Shown one piece after another: positions 19,450 to 29,224 of a stretch of 64,000 bases of DNA. The stretch is from Agromyces bracchium (lineage in GTDB: Bacteria; Actinomycetota; Actinomycetes; Actinomycetales; Microbacteriaceae), in contig NZ_WMLB01000034.1 in assembly GCF_009709675.1 (NCBI RefSeq), forward strand, positions 29,229-93,228, in the 5' to 3' direction. Both the position numbers and the translations under genes were made by a program. Positions within the stretch are counted from its first letter, which is position 1; each line of letters opens with the position of its first letter. A model generated the notes under the pieces. It was not told the DNA's origin and searched no databases. It worked only from the letters and a program-made list of their open reading frames with translations.

Positions 19450-19731
19450 ATGCCTCGCAGCCTCAAGAAGGGCCCCTTCGTCGACGAGCACCTGCTTCGC
19501 AAGGTCGCCTCGCAGAACGAAGCGGGTTCCAAGAACGTCATCAAGACGTGGTCGCGTCGCTCGATGATCGTCCCGGCCATGCTCGGCCACACGATCGCCG
19601 TGCACGACGGCCGCAAGCACATCCCGGTGTTCGTCACCGAGACCATGGTGGGCCACAAGCTCGGCGAGTTCGCGCCCACCCGCACCTTCCGTGGACACGT
19701 GAAGGACGACAAGAAGGGCCGCCGCCGCTGA
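19450..19731 (+). CDS. rpsS: 30S ribosomal protein S19
   Basis: S19 sits in the 30S head near the A site and forms an intersubunit bridge with L5. The 93-residue product is [15 protein letters not shown] onward, ending with [18 protein letters not shown], as expected. It starts 12 bases after rplB behind AGGAGTAAGAG. Confidence 0.98.
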   Translation: MPRSLKKGPFVDEHLLRKVASQNEAGSKNVIKTWSRRSMIVPAMLGHTIAVHDGRKHIPVFVTETMVGHKLGEFAPTRTFRGHVKDDKKGRRR

Positions 19732-19756
19732 CGCGGTGGCGTGAAGGAGGAGAGAA

Positions 19757-20122
19757 ATGGTGGAGTCGATCGCCCGCGTGCGTCACATCCGCGTGACCCC
19801 CATGAAGGCCCGCCGCGTCGTCAACCTGATCCGCGGCAAGCAGGCACAGGAGGCCCTGGCCATCCTGAAGTTCGCCCCGCAGGGTGCGAGCGAGCCGGTC
19901 TACAAGCTCGTCGCCTCGGCCATCGCGAACGCTCGCGTCAAGGCCGATGCCACGAACACCTACCTGGACGAGCAGGACCTCTACGTGAAGACGGCATACG
20001 TCGACGAGGGCACCACCCTCAAGCGTTTCCAGCCGCGCGCGCAGGGTCGTGCCTTCCGCATCAACAAGCGCACGAGCCACATCACCATCGTGCTCGGCAC
20101 GCCCGAGGAGGGTACGAAGTAA
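19757..20122 (+). CDS. rplV: 50S ribosomal protein L22
   Basis: L22 reaches through domain contacts of 23S rRNA and its beta-hairpin narrows the exit tunnel. The 121-residue product has [18 protein letters not shown] and the C-terminal block [30 protein letters not shown] stands before ATG 19757. The GTG directly after the ATG would be an alternative start giving one residue less. The stop overlaps rpsC (TAATG). Confidence 0.97.
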   Translation: MVESIARVRHIRVTPMKARRVVNLIRGKQAQEALAILKFAPQGASEPVYKLVASAIANARVKADATNTYLDEQDLYVKTAYVDEGTTLKRFQPRAQGRAFRINKRTSHITIVLGTPEEGTK

Positions 20123-20868
20123 TGGGTCAGAAGGTCAACCCGTACGGCTTCCGTCTCGGCATCACCACCGACCACGTGTCGCGGTGGTTCTCCGACTCGA
20201 CGAAGCCCGGACAGCGCTACGCCGACTACCTCGCCGAGGACGTCAAGATCCGTCGCCTGCTCCAGACGTCGCTCGACCGTGCGGGCGTCTCCCGCATCGA
20301 GATCGAGCGCACCCGCGACCGCGTCCGCGTGGACATCCACACGGCTCGCCCGGGTATCGTGATCGGCCGCCGCGGCGCCGAGGCCGAGCGCATCCGCGCC
20401 GACCTCGAGAAGCTCACCGGCAAGCAGATCCAGCTCAACATCCTCGAGGTCAAGAACCCCGAGGCCGACGCCCAGCTCGTCGCGCAGGGCATCGCCGAGC
20501 AGCTCTCCGCCCGCGTGGCCTTCCGCCGCGCGATGCGCAAGGGCCTGCAGGGCGCGCAGCGCGCCGGCGCCAAGGGCGTCCGCATCCAGGTCTCGGGTCG
20601 CCTCGGCGGCGCCGAGATGAGCCGCTCGGAGTTCTACCGCGAGGGTCGGGTGCCGCTGCACACGCTCCGCGCGAACATCGACTACGGCTTCTACGAGGCC
20701 AAGACCACGTTCGGCCGCATCGGCGTGAAGGTCTGGATCTACAAGGGCGACATCACCAACAAGGAGCTCGCCCGCGAGCAGGCCGCCCAGAAGCCGTCGC
20801 GTGACCGTAACGACCGTCGCCGTGCGCCCCGCGCGCAGGAGGCGGCCGCAGCAGGAGTTGAGGCATAA
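20122..20868 (+). CDS. rpsC: 30S ribosomal protein S3
   Basis: S3 forms part of the mRNA entry tunnel and has helicase-related function with S4 and S5. The 248-residue product starts [18 protein letters not shown], carries the KH-domain GXXG loop (IGRRGAEAE) and ends in a basic/Ala-rich low-complexity tail ([19 protein letters not shown]). ATG shares a base with the rplV stop. Confidence 0.97.
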   Translation: MGQKVNPYGFRLGITTDHVSRWFSDSTKPGQRYADYLAEDVKIRRLLQTSLDRAGVSRIEIERTRDRVRVDIHTARPGIVIGRRGAEAERIRADLEKLTGKQIQLNILEVKNPEADAQLVAQGIAEQLSARVAFRRAMRKGLQGAQRAGAKGVRIQVSGRLGGAEMSRSEFYREGRVPLHTLRANIDYGFYEAKTTFGRIGVKVWIYKGDITNKELAREQAAQKPSRDRNDRRRAPRAQEAAAAGVEA

Positions 20869-20870
20869 CC

Positions 20871-21290
20871 ATGTTGATTCCCCGTCGAGTCAAGTACCGC
20901 AAGCAGCACCACCCCGGCCGTTCGGGCCAGGCCACCGGCGGCACGAAGGTCTCCTTCGGCGAGTACGGCATCCAGGCCCTGAGCCCCGCGTACGTGACCA
21001 ACCGTCAGATCGAGTCCGCTCGTATCGCCATGACGCGTCACATCAAGCGCGGCGGCAAGGTGTGGATCAACATCTACCCCGACCGTCCGCTCACGAAGAA
21101 GCCCGCCGAGACCCGCATGGGTTCCGGTAAGGGTTCGCCCGAGTGGTGGGTCGCCAACGTCAAGCCGGGCCGGGTCCTCTTCGAGGTCTCGGGCGTCTCC
21201 GAGCAGCTCGCTCGCGAGGCCATGACCCGTGCAATCCACAAGCTGCCCCTCAAGGCACGCATCATCAAGCGCGAGGAGGGCGACGCATAA
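20871..21290 (+). CDS. rplP: 50S ribosomal protein L16
   Basis: L16 helps organise the A-site region of the large subunit and is among the last proteins added during assembly. The 139-residue product has [18 protein letters not shown] and the R-rich [18 protein letters not shown] block. Start 2 bases after rpsC. Its stop overlaps the rpmC start (TAATG). Confidence 0.98.
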   Translation: MLIPRRVKYRKQHHPGRSGQATGGTKVSFGEYGIQALSPAYVTNRQIESARIAMTRHIKRGGKVWINIYPDRPLTKKPAETRMGSGKGSPEWWVANVKPGRVLFEVSGVSEQLAREAMTRAIHKLPLKARIIKREEGDA

Positions 21291-21607
21291 TGGCCGTCGG
21301 TTCCAAGGAGCTCGCTGTGACCGAGCTCGACACCTTCGAGGACGAGCGTCTCGTCGACGAGCTGAAGAAGGCCAAGGAGGAGCTGTTCAACCTGCGCTTC
21401 CAGTCGGCCACCGGTCAGCTCGAGAGCCACGGCCGCCTGAAGGCCGTCAAGCGCGACATCGCCCGCATCTACACGGTCATCCGTGAGCGCGAGCTCGGCA
21501 TCCGTGCCACGCCCGCCCCGGTCGAGGCTCCGGCCAAGGCCGAGAAGAAGACGAAGAAGGCCAAGGCCGCCCCCGAGGCGGCCGAGGCCGAGACGAAGGA
21601 GGCCTGA
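21290..21607 (+). CDS. rpmC: 50S ribosomal protein L29 with a charged C-terminal extension
   Basis: L29 surrounds the tunnel exit beside L23. The product is 105 residues. The family core ([20 protein letters not shown] to [13 protein letters not shown]) fills residues ~17-73, after a short N-terminal part. The last ~30 residues are Lys/Ala/Glu-rich ([20 protein letters not shown]) and have no counterpart in the usual ~65-75 residue protein. ATG 21290 overlaps the rplP stop. Confidence 0.96.
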   Translation: MAVGSKELAVTELDTFEDERLVDELKKAKEELFNLRFQSATGQLESHGRLKAVKRDIARIYTVIRERELGIRATPAPVEAPAKAEKKTKKAKAAPEAAEAETKEA

Positions 21608-21609
21608 TC

Positions 21610-21912
21610 ATGGCTGAGACCAAGAAGGCTGCGGCCGAGGTCGCCGAGACGGCCGAGCTCGTCCGCGGGTACCGCAAGGTCCGTCGCGGCTACGTCGTCA
21701 GCGACAAGATGGACAAGACCATCGTCGTCGAGGTCGAGGACCGCGTGAAGCACCCGCTGTACGGCAAGGTCATGCGCCGTACGTCGAAGGTCAAGGCGCA
21801 CGACGAGCAGAACACCGCCGGCATCGGCGACCTCGTCGTGATCTCCGAGACCCGCCCGCTCAGCGCCACCAAGCGCTGGCGCCTGGTCGAGATCGTCGAG
21901 AAGGCCAAGTAA
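21610..21912 (+). CDS. rpsQ: 30S ribosomal protein S17
   Basis: S17 is a primary 16S rRNA binder with an OB fold. The 100-residue product has [20 protein letters not shown] and [19 protein letters not shown], as in the family. An extra ~15 residue Ala/Glu-rich N-terminus ([17 protein letters not shown]) precedes the core. Start lies 2 bases after the rpmC stop. Confidence 0.97.
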   Translation: MAETKKAAAEVAETAELVRGYRKVRRGYVVSDKMDKTIVVEVEDRVKHPLYGKVMRRTSKVKAHDEQNTAGIGDLVVISETRPLSATKRWRLVEIVEKAK

Positions 21913-21945
21913 GCCCCCGGGCTTGCTTCCCAGAAGGAGTACGAA

Positions 21946-22314
21946 GTGATTCAGCAGGAATCCCGGCTCAAGGTCGCCGACAACACGGGCGCCAAGGAGC
22001 TGCTCACCATCCGCGTGCTCGGCGGTTCCAGCCGCCGCTACGCGGGCCTCGGCGACGTCATCGTCGCCACCGTCAAGGACGCGATCCCGGGCGGCAACGT
22101 GAAGAAGGGCGATGTGGTCAAGGCCGTCATCGTCCGCACCGTGAAGGAGACCCGTCGTCCCGACGGCTCCTACATCAAGTTCGACGAGAACGCCGCGGTG
22201 ATCCTCAAGAACGACGGTGACCCCCGTGGCACCCGCATCTTCGGGCCGGTCGGCCGGGAGCTTCGCGACAAGAAGTTCATGAAGATCATCTCGCTGGCGC
22301 CGGAGGTGCTGTAA
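21946..22314 (+). CDS. rplN: 50S ribosomal protein L14
   Basis: L14 lies on the subunit interface and contacts 16S rRNA; it is the target site of the silencing factor RsfS. The 122-residue product starts [19 protein letters not shown] and contains [23 protein letters not shown] start after AAGGAGTACGAA. The 33-base gap to rpsQ holds only a small GC-rich hairpin. First gene of the spc part. Confidence 0.98.
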   Translation: MIQQESRLKVADNTGAKELLTIRVLGGSSRRYAGLGDVIVATVKDAIPGGNVKKGDVVKAVIVRTVKETRRPDGSYIKFDENAAVILKNDGDPRGTRIFGPVGRELRDKKFMKIISLAPEVL

Positions 22315-22316
22315 CC

Positions 22317-22676
22317 ATGGCCAAGATCAAGAAGGGCGACCTCGTCGAGGTCATCTCGGGCCGCAGCCAGGCTCGCGGCGGCGACCGCGGCAAGCAGGGT
22401 CGCGTCATCGAGGTCCTGGTCGACCAGAACCGCGTCGTGGTGGAGGGCGTCAACTACGTCACCAAGCACGTGCGCGTCGGCCAGACCCAGCGCGGCACCA
22501 AGACCGGCGGCATCGAGACCCACGAGGCCCCGATCCACGTGTCGAACGTCGCGATCGTCGACCCCGAGACGAAGAAGCCGACCCGCGTCGGCTTCCGCAC
22601 CGAGACGGTCACCAAGGACGGCGTCGAGAAGACGGTCCGCGTCCGCTACGCCAAGAAGTCAGGTAAGGACCTGTAA
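22317..22676 (+). CDS. rplX: 50S ribosomal protein L24
   Basis: L24 initiates large-subunit assembly at the 5' end of 23S rRNA. The 119-residue product has the KOW motif ([18 protein letters not shown]... [23 protein letters not shown]) and ends with a lysine-rich tail. Start 2 bases after rplN; stop overlaps the rplE ATG. Confidence 0.97.
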   Translation: MAKIKKGDLVEVISGRSQARGGDRGKQGRVIEVLVDQNRVVVEGVNYVTKHVRVGQTQRGTKTGGIETHEAPIHVSNVAIVDPETKKPTRVGFRTETVTKDGVEKTVRVRYAKKSGKDL

Positions 22677-23269
22677 TGACTGACACCGCGACTGCCGCGC
22701 CGGCTGGCAAGATCCAGCCGCGCCTCAAGCAGAAGTACAAGGCCGACATCACCGCGGCCCTGACCGAGGCGAACGGGTACACCAACCCGCACCAGGTCCC
22801 GGGCCTCGTGAAGATCGTCGTCAACATGGGTGTCGGCGAGGCCGCGCGCGATGGCAAGGTCATCGACGGCGCCATCGCCGACCTCACGAAGATCACCGGC
22901 CAGAAGCCGCAGGTCACCAAGGCCCGCAAGTCCATCGCGCAGTTCAAGCTGCGCGAGGGCCAGCCGATCGGCGCGCACGTCACGCTGCGCGGCGACCGGA
23001 TGTGGGAGTTCCTCGACCGCCTGCTCTCGCTGGCGCTGCCCCGTATCCGCGACTTCCGCGGCCTCTCGGACCAGCAGTTCGACGGCACCGGCAACTACAC
23101 GTTCGGTCTCACGGAGCAGTCCGTGTTCCACGAGATCGACCAGGACAAGATCGACCGGGTCCGCGGCATGGACATCACCGTGGTGACCACCGCCAAGACC
23201 GACGACGAGGGCCGCGCGCTGCTCAAGGCGCTCGGCTTCCCGTTCAAGTCGAACGAGTCCGCCCAGTAG
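22676..23269 (+). CDS. rplE: 50S ribosomal protein L5
   Basis: L5 binds 5S rRNA and the P-site tRNA elbow. The 197-residue product contains [37 protein letters not shown] and [20 protein letters not shown], all family blocks. ATG shares a base with the rplX stop. In most actinobacteria rpsN follows; here a 166-base gap with a hairpin follows instead. Confidence 0.98.
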   Translation: MTDTATAAPAGKIQPRLKQKYKADITAALTEANGYTNPHQVPGLVKIVVNMGVGEAARDGKVIDGAIADLTKITGQKPQVTKARKSIAQFKLREGQPIGAHVTLRGDRMWEFLDRLLSLALPRIRDFRGLSDQQFDGTGNYTFGLTEQSVFHEIDQDKIDRVRGMDITVVTTAKTDDEGRALLKALGFPFKSNESAQ

Positions 23270-23300
23270 TTCGTAGTAGACTCTACGAGTTTGTGCCAGC

Positions 23301-23337
23301 GCCGGCGGGTCTCGGAGCCATCCGAGGCCCCGCCGGC
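23301..23337 (+). promoter_or_regulatory. Hairpin in the rplE-rpsH gap
   Basis: GCCGGCGGG (23301-23309) pairs with CCCGCCGGC (23329-23337), with an inner stem CTCGG/CCGAG. No T tract. It lies where rpsN is usually found and could attenuate or process the spc mRNA. Confidence 0.5.
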
Positions 23338-23435
23338 ACCGGCATGCGGCGGTTCGCAACCGCGTACCGCCACCACCACAGGTCAGTCCCCGTGTAACGG
23401 GTCCTGAAACCTGGTGAACGTAAGGAACCATTGTC

Positions 23436-23834
23436 ATGACGATGACCGACCCGGTCGCTGACATGCTGACGCGCCTGCGCAACGCCAACTCCGCGCACCA
23501 CGACACCGTGTCGATGCCGCACTCCAAGCTCAAGGGGCACATCGCCGAAATCCTCAAGTCCGAGGGCTACATCGCGGGCTTCGAGGTCGCCGACGCGCGC
23601 GTGGGCAAGACGCTCACGCTGCAGCTCAAGTTCGGCCCCAACCGCGAGCGTTCGATCGCGGGCATCAAGCGGGTGTCCAAGCCCGGCCTTCGCGTGTACG
23701 CGAAGTCGACCGAGATCCCCAAGGTGCTCGGCGGCCTCGGCGTCGCGATCCTGTCCACTTCCAGCGGTCTGCTCACCGACCGCCAGGCCGAGAAGAAGGG
23801 CGTGGGTGGGGAAGTCCTCGCCTACGTGTGGTAG
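23436..23834 (+). CDS. rpsH: 30S ribosomal protein S8
   Basis: S8 binds the central domain of 16S rRNA; in E. coli it is the translational repressor of the spc operon. The 132-residue product has [16 protein letters not shown] and ends [25 protein letters not shown], the expected C-terminus. ATG 23436 follows GTAAGGAACC; a second ATG two codons later is possible. Confidence 0.97.
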   Translation: MTMTDPVADMLTRLRNANSAHHDTVSMPHSKLKGHIAEILKSEGYIAGFEVADARVGKTLTLQLKFGPNRERSIAGIKRVSKPGLRVYAKSTEIPKVLGGLGVAILSTSSGLLTDRQAEKKGVGGEVLAYVW

Positions 23835-23838
23835 TTCC

Positions 23839-24375
23839 ATGTCACGAATCGGACGACTTCCCATCGACATCCCCGCCGGTGTCGACGTCAAGGTCGACGG
23901 CCGCGCCGTCACCGTGAAGGGCCCGAAGGGCGAGCTCGCACTCACCGTGGCGCAGCCCATCGAGGTCAAGGTCGAGGACAACCAGGTCCTCGTCACCCGC
24001 CCCGACGACGAGCGCGAGTCGCGCTCGCTGCACGGCCTCACCCGTACCCTCATCGCCAACGACATCCTGGGCGTCACCCAGGGCTACTCGAAGGGCCTCG
24101 AGATCGTCGGCACCGGGTACCGCGTCGCGCAGAAGGGCAGCGCCGTCGAGTTCGCGCTCGGCTTCTCGCACCCGGTCACCGTCGAGCCGCCCGCCGGCAT
24201 CACGCTGACGGTCGAGGGCAACAACAAGATCACCGTCTCGGGCATCTCGAAGCAGGCCGTCGGTGAGACCGCCGCCAACATCCGCAAGATCAAGAAGCCC
24301 GAGCCCTACAAGGGCAAGGGCATCCGCTACGCCGGCGAGGTCGTGCGTCGCAAGGCCGGAAAGGCTGGTAAGTAA
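23839..24375 (+). CDS. rplF: 50S ribosomal protein L6
   Basis: L6 lies at the base of the L7/L12 stalk near the factor-binding site. The 178-residue product starts [17 protein letters not shown] and has the duplicated beta domains plus the conserved C-terminal [16 protein letters not shown]. An earlier in-frame codon inside rpsH was rejected because family proteins start at MSRIG. The spacing to rpsH is 4 bases. Confidence 0.98.
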   Translation: MSRIGRLPIDIPAGVDVKVDGRAVTVKGPKGELALTVAQPIEVKVEDNQVLVTRPDDERESRSLHGLTRTLIANDILGVTQGYSKGLEIVGTGYRVAQKGSAVEFALGFSHPVTVEPPAGITLTVEGNNKITVSGISKQAVGETAANIRKIKKPEPYKGKGIRYAGEVVRRKAGKAGK

Positions 24376-24377
24376 TC

Positions 24378-24737
24378 ATGGCCGTCAAGAGCAAGTCGGC
24401 TGCGCGTTCGCGCCGCCACACCCGGCTTCGCAAGAAGATCGTCGGCACCGAGCTGCGTCCCCGTCTCGTGGTGACGCGTTCGGCCCGCCACGTCTTCGTG
24501 CAGGTCGTCGACGACAGCAAGGGCCACACCGTGGCATCCGCCTCGACCATGGAGGCCGACCTCCGCGCGTTCGAGGGTGACAAGACCGCCAAGGCGAAGA
24601 AGGTCGGCGAGCTCGTCGCCGAGCGTGCGAAGCAGGCCGGCATCGACTCGGTCGTGTTCGACCGCGGCGGCAACAAGTACGCCGGTCGCGTCGCCGCGAT
24701 CGCCGACGGAGCGCGAGAGGCAGGGCTGAGCCTGTGA
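24378..24737 (+). CDS. rplR: 50S ribosomal protein L18
   Basis: L18 binds 5S rRNA together with L5 and L25. The 119-residue product contains [25 protein letters not shown] basic N-terminus, [16 protein letters not shown] and [26 protein letters not shown]. Starts 2 bases after rplF; its stop overlaps the rpsE GTG (GTGA). Confidence 0.98.
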   Translation: MAVKSKSAARSRRHTRLRKKIVGTELRPRLVVTRSARHVFVQVVDDSKGHTVASASTMEADLRAFEGDKTAKAKKVGELVAERAKQAGIDSVVFDRGGNKYAGRVAAIADGAREAGLSL

Positions 24738-25429
24738 GCGAGAACACTGTGAAGGAGACCGAGGTGGCCGCAGAGGCACCCGTCGAGACGGCAGCTTCCT
24801 CGGAGCCGCCGCGCAACGAGCGCGAAGGCCGCCGTGGCGGCCGCGACCGCGGCCAGGGCCGCGACCGTCGCGAGCGCGACGCCGAGAAGAGCCAGTTCCT
24901 CGAGCGCGTCGTCACGATCAACCGCGTGTCCAAGGTCGTCAAGGGCGGCCGTCGCTTCAGCTTCACGGCGCTCGTCGTCGTGGGTGACGGCAACGGTCTC
25001 GTCGGCGTCGGCTACGGCAAGGCGCGCGAGGTCCCGACCGCGATCTCGAAGGGCGTCGAGGAGGCGAAGAAGAACTTCTTCCGCGTCCCGCGCGTCGGTT
25101 CGTCGATCCCGCACCCCGTGCAGGGCGAGGCGGCCGCCGGTGTCGTGCTCCTGCGTCCGGCCGGCCCCGGTACCGGTGTCATCGCCGGTGGTCCGGTCCG
25201 CGCCGTGCTCGAGTGCGCGGGCATCCACGACGTCCTGAGCAAGTCGCTCGGTTCGTCGAACACCATCAACATCGTGCACGCCACGGTCGAGGCGCTGAAG
25301 CAGCTCGAGGAGCCGCGCGCCGTCGCTGCCCGTCGTGGTCTCGACTACGACGAGGTCGTGCCGGCCCGTCTGCTGCGTGCCGAGGCCCAGGCGGCCGAGG
25401 CCGCCGCAGCAGCGAAGGCAGGTGCCTGA
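24734..25429 (+). CDS. rpsE: 30S ribosomal protein S5 with a low-complexity N-terminal extension
   Basis: S5 helps form the mRNA entry channel and decoding fidelity site. The 231-residue product has the double-stranded RNA-binding core ([21 protein letters not shown], then [14 protein letters not shown]) and the C-terminal domain with [16 protein letters not shown]. About 50 residues before the core are Glu/Arg/Gly-rich ([19 protein letters not shown]), longer than in E. coli. GTG start overlaps rplR. Confidence 0.97.
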   Translation: MSENTVKETEVAAEAPVETAASSEPPRNEREGRRGGRDRGQGRDRRERDAEKSQFLERVVTINRVSKVVKGGRRFSFTALVVVGDGNGLVGVGYGKAREVPTAISKGVEEAKKNFFRVPRVGSSIPHPVQGEAAAGVVLLRPAGPGTGVIAGGPVRAVLECAGIHDVLSKSLGSSNTINIVHATVEALKQLEEPRAVAARRGLDYDEVVPARLLRAEAQAAEAAAAAKAGA

Positions 25430-25614
25430 TGGCCAAGCAGCTCAAGGTGACCCAGGTCAAGTCCAAGGTGAGCGAGAAGCAGAACCAGCGCGACACGCTG
25501 CGCAGCCTCGGTCTGAAGAAGATCGGCCAGAGCGTCGTTCGCGAGGACACCCCCCAGGTGCGCGGCTACGTGAAGACGGTCGCCCACCTCGTGACGGTTG
25601 AGGAGATCGACTAA
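25429..25614 (+). CDS. rpmD: 50S ribosomal protein L30
   Basis: L30 is a small large-subunit protein. The 61-residue product reads [20 protein letters not shown] and continues [20 protein letters not shown], the family signature. ATG 25429 overlaps the rpsE stop (TGATG), and its own stop overlaps the rplO ATG (TAATG). Confidence 0.97.
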   Translation: MAKQLKVTQVKSKVSEKQNQRDTLRSLGLKKIGQSVVREDTPQVRGYVKTVAHLVTVEEID

Positions 25615-26291
25615 TGGCTGACGAGACGAAGGACGTCGCCGCCGAGGAGACCCCGAAGAAGGCTCCCGCGAAGAAGGCCGCCGCGAAGCCGGCCGCCGAG
25701 AAGAAGGCCGCCGCGAAGCCGGCCGCCGAGAAGAAGGCTCCGGCCAAGGCCGCCGCCGCCAAGACCGACGACGCGAAGGCCGAGAAGGCCCCCGCCAAGA
25801 AGGCTCCGGCGAAGAAGGCCCCGGCCAAGAAGGAGTCCGAGGACGTCGTGCGCGAGCCGGTCCTCAAGGTGCACCACCTGCGCCCGGCCCCCGGTGCCAA
25901 GAAGGACAAGACCCGCGTCGGACGCGGTGAGGGTTCGAAGGGCAAGACCGCCGGTCGCGGCACCAAGGGTTCGAAGGCCCGCAACAACATCCGCCCCGGC
26001 TTCGAGGGTGGCCAGCTTCCGTACCACATGCGTGCGCCGAAGCTCCGCGGCTTCAAGAACCCGTTCCGCGTCGAGTACCAGGTGGTCAACCTGGACAAGC
26101 TCGCCGAGCTCTACCCGAAGGGCGGCGACGTCACCGTCGCCGACCTGGTGGCCAAGGGTGCCGTCCGCAAGAACGAGCGCGTCAAGGTGCTCGGCAACGG
26201 CGACATCCAGGTGAAGCTCAACGTCGAGGTCGACAAGGTCTCCGGCTCCGCCGAGCAGAAGATCGTCGCCGCCGGCGGTTCGGTCAAGTAA
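25614..26291 (+). CDS. rplO: 50S ribosomal protein L15 with a histone-like Lys/Ala/Pro N-terminal extension
   Basis: L15 is a late large-subunit assembly protein near 5S rRNA. The product is 225 residues against the usual ~145-150. The L15 core starts at about residue 83 ([20 protein letters not shown], then [12 protein letters not shown]) and ends normally. Residues ~10-75 are repeats of AAAKPAAEK and PAKKAPAKK, resembling histone H1 tails. The extension includes an exact tandem 30-base duplication at 25674-25733. ATG 25614 overlaps the rpmD stop, so the extension is likely translated. Confidence 0.95.
   Translation: MADETKDVAAEETPKKAPAKKAAAKPAAEKKAAAKPAAEKKAPAKAAAAKTDDAKAEKAPAKKAPAKKAPAKKESEDVVREPVLKVHHLRPAPGAKKDKTRVGRGEGSKGKTAGRGTKGSKARNNIRPGFEGGQLPYHMRAPKLRGFKNPFRVEYQVVNLDKLAELYPKGGDVTVADLVAKGAVRKNERVKVLGNGDIQVKLNVEVDKVSGSAEQKIVAAGGSVK
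25674..25733 (+). repeat. Exact tandem duplication of 30 bases in the rplO extension
   Basis: Two identical 30-base copies (25674-25703 and 25704-25733), each coding for [10 protein letters not shown]. Expected to vary in copy number between strains. Confidence 0.9.
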
Positions 26292-26313
26292 GGCCGCTGC
26301 ACCACACACGGAA

Positions 26314-26367
26314 TTCGAGCCTGTCGGGACCTCGCGTATGATTCACGGGGGTCTCGACAGGCTCGAG
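26314..26367. repeat. Dispersed inverted repeat between rplO and secY
   Basis: TTCGAGCCTGTCGGGAC (26314-26330) faces GTCTCGACAGGCTCGAG (26351-26367); 15 of 17 positions pair. The 20-base loop contains TATGAT (26337-26342), which with TTCGAG 17 bases upstream could act as a secY promoter. Confidence 0.7.
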
Positions 26368-26408
26368 CCGCATTCATGCTGACTGCGGCGTCAGTAACAG
26401 GAGGACGA

Positions 26409-27727
<1,319 letters not shown>

Positions 27728-27731
<4 letters not shown>

Positions 27732-28363
27732 CGCACACCGCCTCCGCCCGCTTCCTGATCGTCGGCCCGCAGGGCTCCGGCAAGGGCACGCAGGGCGTGC
27801 TCGTCGCCGAGGCGTTCGGAGTCCCGCAGGTCGCGACCGGCGACATCTTCCGGGAGAACGTCAAGGGCGGCACCGAGCTCGGCAAGCGCGTCCAGGCCAT
27901 CATCGAGGCCGGCGACCTCGTCCCCGACGAGCTGACCAGCGAGCTGGTCCGCGATCGCCTCGCGCAGGCCGATGCCTCCGCCGGCTTCCTCCTCGACGGG
28001 TACCCGCGCAACCGCGGCCAGGTCGACGACCTCGAGGCGTTCCTGTCGGGTCGTGGCGAGGCGCTCGACGCGGTCATCGAACTGGTGGTCCCGCGCGACG
28101 AGTCGATCACGCGCCTCCGCCAGCGGGCGATCGACCAGGGCCGGACGGATGACACGGAGGAGATCATCGCGAACCGCCTCGCGATCTACGAGCGCGAGAC
28201 GGCGCCGATCCTCGACGTGTACCGCGAGCACGAGCTCGTCGTCCGGATCGACGGCGTGGGCACCCTCGACGAGGTCACGGAGCGCATCTTCGCGGCGCTC
28301 GCCGAGCGCGGCCTGGAGCCGAACGGCAGCGAGGCCGGCGACCGCAGCGCCGGCGCCGCGTAA
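27728..28363 (+). CDS. adk: Adenylate kinase, short-LID form
   Basis: Converts AMP and ATP to two ADP in the cytoplasm. The 211-residue product has the P-loop GPQGSGKGTQG (residues 13-23), ATGDIFR, the AMP-site DGYPRN and a short LID (GRTDDTEEIIANRL) without the zinc-finger insertion, as is usual in actinobacteria. The start overlaps the secY stop. The secY-adk-map order is conserved across bacteria. Confidence 0.97.
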
Positions 28364-28375
28364 CCGGCGCGACGG

Positions 28376-29203
28376 GTGTTCGGCCGACTGAAGCTCAAGA
28401 CGCCGGCCGAACTGCGCGCCATGGTCCCCGCAGGCGAGGCGACCGCGGCCCTGCTCGCGGCGGCCCGTGAGCGGCTCGTCGTCGGGGCGACCCCGCTCGA
28501 CCTCGATGCCGCCGCCGACGAGGTCATCCTCGCGCACGGCGGCCGCTCGAACTTCCGCCTCGTCCCCGGCTATCGGCACGCGCTCTGCGTGTCGGTCGAC
28601 GACGACGTGGTGCACGGGATCCCGGGCGACCGGCCGTTCCGCCCCGGCGACATCGTGTCGGTCGACGGCGGGGCCGAGATCGACGGATGGAACGGGGACG
28701 CCGCGTTCACTGTGGTCCTTCCCGACCCCGAACGGCCCGACGTGGTGCTCGCGCGCGAGCAGCTCGCCGCCGCGGCCGAACGGTCGCTGTGGGCGGGCAT
28801 CGCCGCGCTCGCGTCGGCGCGGCACCTGAACGAGGTCGGCGAGGCGATCGAGGCCTCGGTCGAGGCGTCGGGCGCCTACGGCATCCTCGAGGGGTACGGC
28901 GGCCACGGCATCGGGCGATCGATGCACGAGGACCCGTCGGTCTACAACCACGCGGTGCGCGGGCGCGGCCCGCGCATCAGGCCCGGCCTGGTGGTCGCGA
29001 TCGAGCCCATGATCACCGCCGGCGATCCGGCCACGTTCGTGCGCGACGACGGCTGGACCGTGGCGACGGCCGACGGCGGCGACGGCGCGCACGTCGAGCA
29101 CAGCGTGGCCGTGCACGCCGACGGGATCTGGGTGCTCACCGCGCCCGACGGCGGTGCGGAGGGACTCGCACCCCTCGGCGTGCGGCCGGTGCCGATCGCG
29201 TGA
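28376..29203 (+). CDS. map: Methionine aminopeptidase, type I
   Basis: Removes the initiator methionine from new proteins. The 275-residue product has the five metal ligands in order: SVDGGAEIDGWNGDAAF (two Asp), GGHGIGRSMHEDP (His), VVAIEPM (Glu) and AHVEHSVAV (Glu). GTG start 12 bases after adk. Last gene of the long S10-spc block and convergent with the regulator gene 21 bases downstream. Confidence 0.96.
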   Translation: MFGRLKLKTPAELRAMVPAGEATAALLAAARERLVVGATPLDLDAAADEVILAHGGRSNFRLVPGYRHALCVSVDDDVVHGIPGDRPFRPGDIVSVDGGAEIDGWNGDAAFTVVLPDPERPDVVLAREQLAAAAERSLWAGIAALASARHLNEVGEAIEASVEASGAYGILEGYGGHGIGRSMHEDPSVYNHAVRGRGPRIRPGLVVAIEPMITAGDPATFVRDDGWTVATADGGDGAHVEHSVAVHADGIWVLTAPDGGAEGLAPLGVRPVPIA

Positions 29204-29224
29204 TCGGCCGCGGCGCGGCATCCG

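Noticed and set aside
23270..23435. Possible rpsN remnant
   Set aside because: No frame shows the CxxC pairs or basic pattern of S14.
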